The notes beneath the pieces are model-generated. The model saw only the letters and a list, made by a program, of their open reading frames with translations. It was not told the origin of the DNA and ran no database searches. Shown here piece by piece: positions 1-6,900 of a DNA stretch of 11,188 nucleotides; position 1 is the first letter of the stretch; every line of letters starts with the position of its first letter. The DNA lies in assembly GCA_015852425.1 (NCBI GenBank), contig JAAAIG010000121.1:50742-61929 (forward strand). Direction: 5' to 3'. Source of the stretch: Gryganskiella cystojenkinii (Eukaryota > Mortierellomycota > Mortierellomycetes > Mortierellales > Mortierellaceae). A program made the translations under genes and the position numbers.

Positions 1-1563
1 CAGAAGACCATCATCACTATCATCACCACCGCCGGGATCCACCGTACTATTCTCCTTCTTCACCTATGTACAAGTCACATCGCCATCGTTCTGAGAGCTA
101 CGAGGCCACCACGGCCACAGGCGCCGGTCGTTCTGTTTCGCTCACGAATGCAGCCACCCCGATTCGTCCGGTCTTTGACACCGTCACAGGAAACAACACA
201 TCCGGCGGCCCTTTCTCTCTGGACCCTACCAACTCTCAAAGGAGTCGAAGTTTGAGCAGTGGTGCACAGCTTTATGCGTATGGGCACAGTTACGGACACG
301 GACACAGTCATCATTATCATGGGCATAACAACCACAGCAACAACATCCAACATCCGACCCCTCCTCTGCCCCAATATCAGGGAGGACCGAGTCGTACACC
401 TTCCGGAGGATCGAATAATCAGTATCCACCTGGCAGTACCACCATGTCACCTGCCTCTTATTTTATGAGAGCCAACTCTGAGGACAACAACAACATCAGT
501 GCGCATGTCAACAATGGCACAGACGATCAAGATTCGTATCGAGGCGCTGTTGTGGCACACCATCAACATCACCATCATTCACACCCTGGCATGTTTCCCG
601 ATGGTATGTTGATGATGGGTGCCAGTCTTTCGAAACGCAAGTACTCCTGTACCCACCCTGGCTGTAACAAGCGATTCACTACAAGGTACAACTCGCTTTA
701 TTTGCCAAAGGAGAGGGATTACTTCAGTTCACAGTGACGGTGTATCCGTCCCGCGGTCTCATTATGCACCTTTTGCTTACTATTATTTTTTGTTCTTCCT
801 CCTTCCCCATCACGCTAACGAACCACAACAAACAAACAAACAAAATTGACCAAAACGTCTTCTCGAACCAAAAAAACAACAAACAAAACGTCAACATGAA
901 CACAGTGGTCATCTTGCACGCCATAACAGGATTCATACGGGTGAACGTAATTTCGCTTGTCTTAAACCCGGCTGTAGAAGCAAGTTCTCAAGACAGGACA
1001 ACATGATGCAACATTATCGGACTCATATCTCTCCAAAGTCCCGGCGTGGTGGCAAACGAGTAGACGGAGACGAGGATGAGGATATGGATGGTAACACCAC
1101 TGTCGGCGACGAGACTGCCACTCAGCAGGCTGGTGGATCCGGAACCGAGACTCCCAGAGCCATGCCCTCGCCTCCTCAGGATTTCAATAATACTTCTCTG
1201 TCTGCATTCCCCAAGTCGTCGACCCTTCATCGTGGCGAGGATGGCGCAGGAGATGAAGATGACGAAGAGGAGGAGGAGGAGGAAGAAGAAGAGGAGGGTC
1301 AAGAGCACGAGGATGAAAGAATAATTACCCATGATCGTCGCCCGGTCGCTACATCTTGGTCTGCGCCCGGCTCTCCTACCTCTTCACCAAGGACTCATCG
1401 ACAAACCATGGACGATCGAGAACACCGCAAGGAGAACAATAGCCGTGAGATGGCCCAGACACACACATCCTCGATTTTGAAACCCGCAAACTCGATCAAC
1501 ATGACCACGACCACGGCCTCACCTTCCTCCAGCCGAGAACAGCAACTGTTTTACTATCAACAA

Positions 1564-1595
<32 letters not shown>

Positions 1596-2277
1596 ATATC
1601 AGCAGCGACAGGCTCAAAAACAACAGCAGAGACAACAACAACAGCATGCCGCAACTGCGGCAGCTCATTATCATGCCGCTTCCCCTAACAATCACGACGC
1701 TCCTCGGTATCTAGCCTCGCCCTCATCCCTGAGCAACTCGCCTTCTTCCAGGACCGTAGCCACATTTTCCTTGTCATCCTCAGTATCGTCCCCATCTTCT
1801 GCATCCTCTTCGGCCGCAATGGAATTGCACCCTCATGCATACTCATACCCTCAACATGTACCCCAACATCATCACCAATACCCAACTCAACAACAGGGAG
1901 ATCGATCCTCCATGTGGACCAACAATAGCAGTGCTACCCCACATCGATCGTCATCCTCATCATCTGCTCGTCACCTTCATCAGTATCACAGCAGTAGCGG
2001 CAGTGGTATCGGAGGTCACCCACCAAAACAGCTGCATACCAGTCAGTCTATGGACCGATTCACGCCCGCGGGCGCATCTTCTCTCCGTCGAGGAGGAGAG
2101 ATTCCGGACTCCGCCATGACCGGTGCCGGTGATGATGGTGATGATGCCGTTATGACCACGCCTCCTTCCCCGCCTTCGCCTCAATCCACCCCGGTGACCC
2201 CGACCAAATACCGATTTGATCCCATTCAAGATTGTCTTCAACAACAACGTCGACAACGCGAGGAAGCCACTCTGTGA
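1..2277 (+). CDS. C2H2 zinc-finger transcription factor, Nrg1/Nrg2-type finger pair (5' partial, two exons)
   Basis: Join 1-685 and 906-2277, stop TGA at 2275-2277. The frame is open to the left edge and reads a His-rich peptide before the first Met codon (66), so the true start is probably outside. From Met66 the product is 663 residues. Splicing yields two adjacent C2H2 fingers: C195-x4-C200-x12-H213-x3-H217 and C225-x4-C230-x12-H243-x3-H247. The linker is TGERN. Finger 1 reads FTTSGHLARHNRIHTGE and finger 2 ends QHYRTH, both hallmarks of yeast Nrg1/Nrg2, which are repressors of glucose-repressed, filamentation and stress genes acting through Tup1-Ssn6. Around the fingers the protein is disordered: His clusters (about 73-96 and 165-173), a Glu run (nt 1264-1296), a Gln-rich tract (nt 1558-1644), then Ser/His/Pro-rich sequence. 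The role is nuclear DNA binding. Repressor activity is inferred from the finger match only, because no co-repressor motif was identified. The fingers are central here, whereas in yeast Nrg1 they are C-terminal. Orthology versus another Nrg-like paralogue cannot be decided. Confidence 0.93.
686..905 (+). other. spliceosomal intron in the zinc-finger gene
   Basis: The donor is GTACAA directly after ACAAG (681-685) and the acceptor is CACAG ending at 905. Removing these 220 nt joins AG to T and makes a Ser codon, which restores an exact FTTSGHLARH finger sequence. Without splicing the frame runs into a stop at 735-737. A branch-point-like GCTAAC lies at 814-819. No AG dinucleotide occurs between about 736 and the acceptor. 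The phase and the restored zinc ligands make the boundaries very secure. Confidence 0.95.
1264..1296 (+). repeat. GAG/GAA trinucleotide tract encoding an acidic Glu run
   Basis: This purine-only stretch of GAG and GAA codons encodes an uninterrupted Glu run shortly after the zinc fingers, flanked by further Asp/Glu. Mixed GAG/GAA usage suggests selection for, or tolerance of, the acidic peptide rather than a recent pure-repeat expansion. It could act as an acidic activation-like or charge-shielding segment, which is inference. Confidence 0.85.
1558..1644 (+). repeat. CAA/CAG tract encoding a Gln-rich region
   Basis: Dense CAA and CAG codons, interrupted by Tyr and a few Arg/Lys/Ala codons, encode a polyQ/QY region of the zinc-finger protein. 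Tyr recurs at intervals (YQQQ-like units), which gives a prion-like composition. The codons are interspersed, so length polymorphism is possible but the tract is not a pure microsatellite. Confidence 0.85.
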
Positions 2278-2672
2278 TTTTTTTTGACTCTGGGCCATAT
2301 TTTGAATGGGAAAGGAAAATACTCAGAGGGGGTGACCATGACCCCCACATTCCCCGTATCATTTTCATTAGCTAAAATTGCAACGAACATAACAAAAAAA
2401 AAGGATTGAGAGTCTGGGTCCAAAAAAGTGCGGTCCCTTATGCCTCTTTCTTTTATATATACCAGGGGAACCAACATCAACAACACAAAAAGGATCATCC
2501 GCCAACATCTCACATAACCAGAGGCGCCCAATACCCTTATCTCCTCCTCTTCCATCATTTTATATCATTTTTCAGTTCACATTTTTCTTTTATTTCGCTA
2601 GTCTCTATTGCTTGCTTTTCTTTGCTCGTCGTCTTCGCTCTCATTTTTGCGCTTCAGTGATTTCTCAAGAAT

Positions 2673-2678
2673 AATAAA
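2673..2678 (+). terminator. candidate polyadenylation signal of the zinc-finger gene
   Basis: An AATAAA hexamer lies about 395 nt after the TGA stop and is followed at once by a run of A. The preceding 3'-UTR region (2278-2672) is T-rich in its second half and has no other gene. This is consistent with a eukaryotic poly(A) signal, but the cleavage site cannot be placed from sequence alone. Confidence 0.45.
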
Positions 2679-3007
2679 AAAAAAAAACTAAAATGAAAGC
2701 CCTCGCTACTGCTCAGTAAACCAGTTCCAAGAAATCTTTACTCGACCTGTTTGGGGGTCAGTAATGATCGGAGGAAATGAGAGGGATTGAACGCGTAGGT
2801 TTCGCGAATGTCGCGTCTGCATTTTCCTAAAGCAACATGGGCGTTTTTTTTTTTTTTTTTTTCAATGATGCAGCATCTTGTATCTCTCCAACATGTGACC
2901 CTGCCTTCCCCATTCCCATGCTTCTTCCAATCCTTATTAGTTTACCGAAAAAGTTCAACAACACCATTCAAAAATGTCGATTATCTATTATCATAATAAC
3001 AAACAAT
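2679..3007. other. intergenic spacer between the convergent genes, left part
   Basis: No gene is recognised here. The stretch contains a cluster of CGCG-containing sites (2791-2814), a T19 homopolymer (2844-2862) and otherwise unstructured AT-rich DNA up to the left end of the inverted-repeat element. The short open frames seen here have no coding character. Confidence 0.6.
2791..2814. promoter_or_regulatory. CGCG-site cluster (ACGCGT plus TTCGCGAA palindrome)
   Basis: ACGCGT (2791-2796) is the MluI cell-cycle box recognised by MBF-type (Mbp1/Swi6 family) factors in ascomycetes. Five bases later comes the perfect palindrome TTCGCGAA (2801-2808), then GTCGCG. Three CGCG cores in about 25 bp is unusual in this AT-rich spacer. 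No adjacent start codon of a recognised gene explains it, so a regulatory role is only suggested. Confidence 0.25.
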
Positions 3008-3092
3008 TTTATTTGATGACCCGGTGCATTTTTTAGTTACTAAACACCCGTCGACTTCTCCGCAATTGTTTTTTTATTGACGAGCCAGTCTC
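3008..3092 (+). repeat. left terminal inverted repeat with three sub-repeats
   Basis: This is the left arm of the inverted-repeat element. It carries three related motifs of the form TTATTTGAYGACC, at 3009-3022, 3037-3049 (most diverged) and 3074-3086. Their starts are 28 and 37 bp apart, nearly the same spacing as in the right arm. Confidence 0.7.
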
Positions 3093-3124
3093 TTTTCTGG
3101 TGGTGGAGTGAACCAGAGGCTGGC
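3084..3124. repeat. internal hairpin at the left inner edge of the element
   Basis: GCCAGTCTCT (3084-3093) can pair over ten positions, including one G-U, with AGAGGCTGGC (3115-3124) around a 21-nt loop. The loop itself contains CTGG and CCAG that could extend the fold. It lies at the junction between the left inverted repeat and the GC-richer interior. Function is unknown. Confidence 0.5.
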
Positions 3125-3445
3125 GGCTACATGTCGTCCATGGTCCACTCGAAGGATATTGTCTCCCGCCCCAGTTACTCTCTTTCTGGCATTTCCAAGC
3201 CCTGCAGGTTGCGCGCGTTGATCGATCTAGGCTTGTTTTTGTCGGTTTTTTACTAGAAAAATTTCAATCTGGGGAGCGGTTCCCAACCTGGCTCTGGAGA
3301 TAGCTATAAGGAAAGCCCAGGTGACGTAATGAGTGCGATTTAAGTTTGATTTTTCGATAAAATTTTGGTACTGAGGACCTCGACTTTGTGCTTTATTGGA
3401 GTGGAGCTCCAAGCGATCTGGAACAACGTAACGTGCGGCGGAAAC

Positions 3446-3532
3446 CTGTCAGGCCGTCATATAAGAAAAACGATCGCTGGGAAGTCGATAGGTCGTCAAA
3501 TAAGAAGAGAATGCACCAGGTCTTCAAATAAA
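3446..3532 (-). repeat. right terminal inverted repeat with three sub-repeats
   Basis: This is the right arm of the element. On the plus strand the three copies read AGGCCGTCATATAA (3451-3464), AGGTCGTCAAATAA (3490-3503) and AGGTCTTCAAATAA (3518-3531). They are the reverse-complement counterparts of the three motifs of the left arm, with starts 39 and 28 bp apart. The copies are better preserved here than on the left. Confidence 0.72.
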
Positions 3533-3907
3533 TAGGTCCTATAATATTATTATATAATGTTGTTATATTAATATATTAAACTTAATTAATTAATTAATAA
3601 ACACCACAGCACAAATATGTTATAACAAGGAAAGAGGGGAGAAAAAAGAGAGGGAGCATTTAAAAGAACGAAAAATATTGAGCTATACTAAAGATTTGTA
3701 TTGTGTTTGCTTTTTGTGGTTGTAGGAAAACTTAGGGGTGTTGGAAGATTACAAAAAGGACGACCATTTTTTTAATGGTTTTTTCTGGGCTGCGGTCTCA
3801 AAGTGTTGATGGAGAACTTTCTGATAAAGTTCAGGGGAGCAACGAGAAGGGAGCAAACGAAAACATAAAAGGAAACTGAAAGATAAAGGAAAGGAAAGAG
3901 AGCCGGC
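3533..3907. other. AT-rich spacer downstream of the forkhead gene
   Basis: The stretch starts with an almost pure A/T block (about 3540-3600, including tandem TTAA units) and continues as purine-rich plus-strand DNA. No gene is supported. The right part probably overlaps or immediately follows the forkhead gene's 3' UTR. Confidence 0.6.
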
Positions 3908-3913
3908 TTTATT
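3908..3913 (-). terminator. candidate polyadenylation signal of the forkhead gene
   Basis: TTTATT on the plus strand is AATAAA on the minus strand, about 38 nt after the TAA stop of the forkhead gene (3953-3951). It is the closest canonical hexamer. The short distance is plausible, but use of a later signal cannot be excluded. Confidence 0.4.
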
Positions 3914-3950
3914 CCCTTTGTTTCCTCTGTTTTGTTTTCTTTCTTGCGTT

Positions 3951-6900
3951 TTAGTTAAGTATATCCTGGATCGACATGCCACGACCTCGTCCAGAACCCA
4001 AAATTGAAGGAGAGGAAGGAGAAGAGCTAAGGTTGAACACGGTATCGCTGTTGTCTTCTATGGTCTTGCTCTCCGTCCCGACATAGGTGTCATTGTCATC
4101 TTCCTCCTGAATATTCATTCGCTCGGCCTCGGAATCCGACAAACGACCACCAGAAACGACGACATCCGCGGATGACGAAGGAGATCCGTCGATTTCCATC
4201 GCGACCAAGTCAGTAGCATCCCCGCTGCCACAACCGCCGGGCGTGAGCTCCTCATCCTCCAAGTCATCAAAGTCACTGCCGGTATTGCCTATGTGGGAGC
4301 TAGAGTTGTCAGATCGTCCGCTCTGAAGATCATCACTTCCACTACTCATCTCATTATCGCCACCGCCGGAGGTATGTGTGGGTGAGTGGGAACCGGAGCC
4401 AATCGACGATCGCCTCCTCTCTTGATTTTCAACTTCAGAGCGTTCACCAGCAGCTGACAGGGAAGTCGGTGCGTACCCAAATGAATAGTGCTCTATATCG
4501 TGATTTTCGCAGCTGGGATGGTCCTGATGGTAGAATGCCTCTTGGTGGTGCAGCTGGTGATGGTGGTGATGTGGAGTAGATGATGTGGAGTGCATATGTT
4601 GCGGCGCGTACCGAGACGGTTGTTCCGCAATAGTCATCGAAGCCACATCCCGATCAATATCTATCAAGGACGACTTCCTTCTGCCCTGAGAGAGCTGCTG
4701 ATGTTGTTGGTGCTGATGCCAGGGAACAGAGGAAGAACCGCGGCTCGGCGCAGAGTGAGGTGAAACCGAGGAAAGTGCAAAATCGTAACGAGGACGCTGG
4801 AAGTATCGCGGTTGTTGGTACTGCTGCTGCTGCTGGAATCCAAGGCCTTGGGCATCAGTGTTTTGCATGCTTGACATCATATTCATGGACCGAGGCTCTT
4901 GTTGTTGGTGTAGTCGTTTGGGACTGGGCGCTAATCGCCCTTGATCGACAGAGCTCTTCTTGGGTCGGGACGATGACATGGACTCTTCCAACTTTTCGGG
5001 GACCAAAACCCAGTAGCCACCTTTACCTTTCTTGCCCGGCTGTTGTTTCGAGCCCTTGCCTCTTCCGGAAAGAGAGACTTCTTCATCCTCCTCACAGGAA
5101 CCCGAGAGAATAGGGCTTAAATCCTTGATGAGTATCCTTTTAAAGCATTTGTTGTGACTGAGGTTGTGACGGACCGTGTTCTATGCGGACGGAATTATTT
5201 TTTAAGTAACGCAACGCAATGCAGGAAAGAAATAGCAAAAAAAAAAAATAGAGAGATAGGCAGCAGGAATAATTTAGTAAACAGTTCACGAACCAACCGA
5301 AAGAAAGAACAAGTCCCCCGCCCACAAGAGAAAAAAGGAATGTCAATACAAACTGAACTCTCCAATTTTTTTGTTACTTTCAGTCCTCCTGTCTATCTTA
5401 CCTGCCAACCCTTGTCGTTCCCGTTCATATGAGGGATCTCTCGAATGACGTAATCATAAATTTCCGAGAGTTTCAAGCGCTGGAGAGGCGAATTCCGAAT
5501 GGCTTTGATGATAATATTGGAATAAGATTCGTTTGGTCGGCGTCTTCGACGCGCCATCCTTGGAGGATCTCCTCCTGTGCTTGCTGCTGCTGCTGAAGAT
5601 GAAGACGGAGCAGTGGTCACAGAGACATCAGTAACTATGGAAGATAGGAGTGAGGTTGGTAACATACCGCCTGCAGGGGCAGTAGGAGCGTGTCCACCGC
5701 CCGTCACAGATGAAGTCGAAGATAAAGTGGATGTGATCCGGGAAATTATATAAGGGGGTTCCTGTGCTGTTGCTGCTGGTCCTCGTTCTCTACTCATAGC
5801 ACCGAAGCCTGATGAAGACGAAGAAAGAGTAGAAGTCAAATGAGAGCGCTCAGAGGGAGTGGCATAATATCTGAAAGGCATATTCTGAAAGTGCTGTTGT
5901 TCTTGTTGGTGGTGTTGATGATGCGAAGGGGTGGTGTAATGGTTTTGTGGTTGACTCAGATGATGGGGGGCGGAATGATTAGGAAGCAGGTGGTAATGAC
6001 CGAGCGACGCCGACCCCTGATCGTGTTCTAAGGATGGCCCAAGCACGGGTACATGGTAAGGGTTGTTTGCATAAGACGACGACGGTGATGGCGAGTGTGT
6101 CGTTGATTGCGATGCATAGTGTTGCTGGTGATGAAAGTGAGGCAACTGGCGAGAAACCTCTTCCTCGACTCTATATGGTCCCATTGTAGGATGAAGGTGT
6201 TCTCTGGCTGCCCTCGGCCTGTTGTCGAACCCGGGCTTTTGTTGGCTCGCCGCAGGAGGAGGAACAGAGGACGACGAAATTTGATGACGTTGTGATTGCA
6301 ATTCTTCAGGATCCTGAAAAGGAAAGGGAGAGTTGGGCGGGTATGGATAAGATGGCGAGATGGGTGAAGTGGAGGAAGGGAAGGAACGGTCCTGAATGGA
6401 CTCTGGTTCAGAATAATCAGGGATTTGAACCGCGAGGTGCCTTCCGACTTGGCCCGTCGATGATTTCGTTGAGGATGTCCGGTCGTTGTTGATATGTCCT
6501 GCATATGACGAAGAAGAAGAGGGATGAAGTGGCGATCCCGGTGAATCAGACTCTGACGATCGGAAGGATGGGAAAGAGTGGTGTTGTTGCTGTGGATGAT
6601 GTTCAATATGATGGTGATGCTGGTGCTGGTGGTTATGGTGAGCATGAGTCGGCGAGCTTGACCGGGTCATCGCGGATAAAAAATTATTGGACGGATTCGC
6701 GCCCATGTATGAAGGAGAATGGACGAGAAAGGGTGAGGTAGATCCCCGAGGTGAGAGAGGTGATCTGGGCGAGGTTGCTCCGTAGGGCATATACCGATCT
6801 TGGAATGATGAGAGCTGAGGTGATCGATGGCGGAGAGTTGAAGTAGCGGCGCTCGTGGTTGAGCTGCTTCTTGGACTTTGACGAGGACTGGTGCTGGTGC

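Larger units (their letters stand above)
3008..3532. mobile_element. MITE-like non-autonomous DNA transposon (about 525 bp)
   Basis: The left end (from 3008, beginning TTTATTTGATGACC) and the reverse complement of the right end (from 3532, beginning TTTATTTGAAGACC) align colinearly for about 80-85 bp at roughly 70% identity by eye, with one or two single-base gaps. Matching blocks include GGTGCATT, CGACTTC and the GTTTTT run followed by TGACG. A TA dinucleotide sits at the corresponding place on each side (3010-3011 and 3529-3530), which fits a 2-bp TA target duplication of the Tc1/mariner/Stowaway sort. The similarity extends just past it, so the exact boundary is uncertain. The size, the long inverted repeats and the absence of an intact transposase frame indicate a non-autonomous and somewhat decayed element. 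The interior is more GC-rich than the flanks. It lies between the convergent 3' ends of the two genes. Confidence 0.72.

Noticed and set aside
3322..3329. CRE/bZIP-like site TGACGTAA
   Set aside because: A single 8-bp match inside the transposon interior, not next to any start codon, is expected by chance at this scale.
3227..3412. Independent 61-codon minus-strand gene
   Set aside because: It starts at a TTG, not an ATG, and lies inside the inverted-repeat element. It is better described as part of the element's interior frame.
3450..3534. CRISPR-like or tandem repeat array
   Set aside because: There are only three diverged units with unequal spacing, and each has a partner in the left inverted repeat. 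They are explained as subterminal repeats of a transposable element.
6028..6645. 205-codon minus-strand ORF overlapping the forkhead exon
   Set aside because: It is an alternate-frame shadow of the Ser/His/Gln-rich forkhead coding sequence and ends within it.
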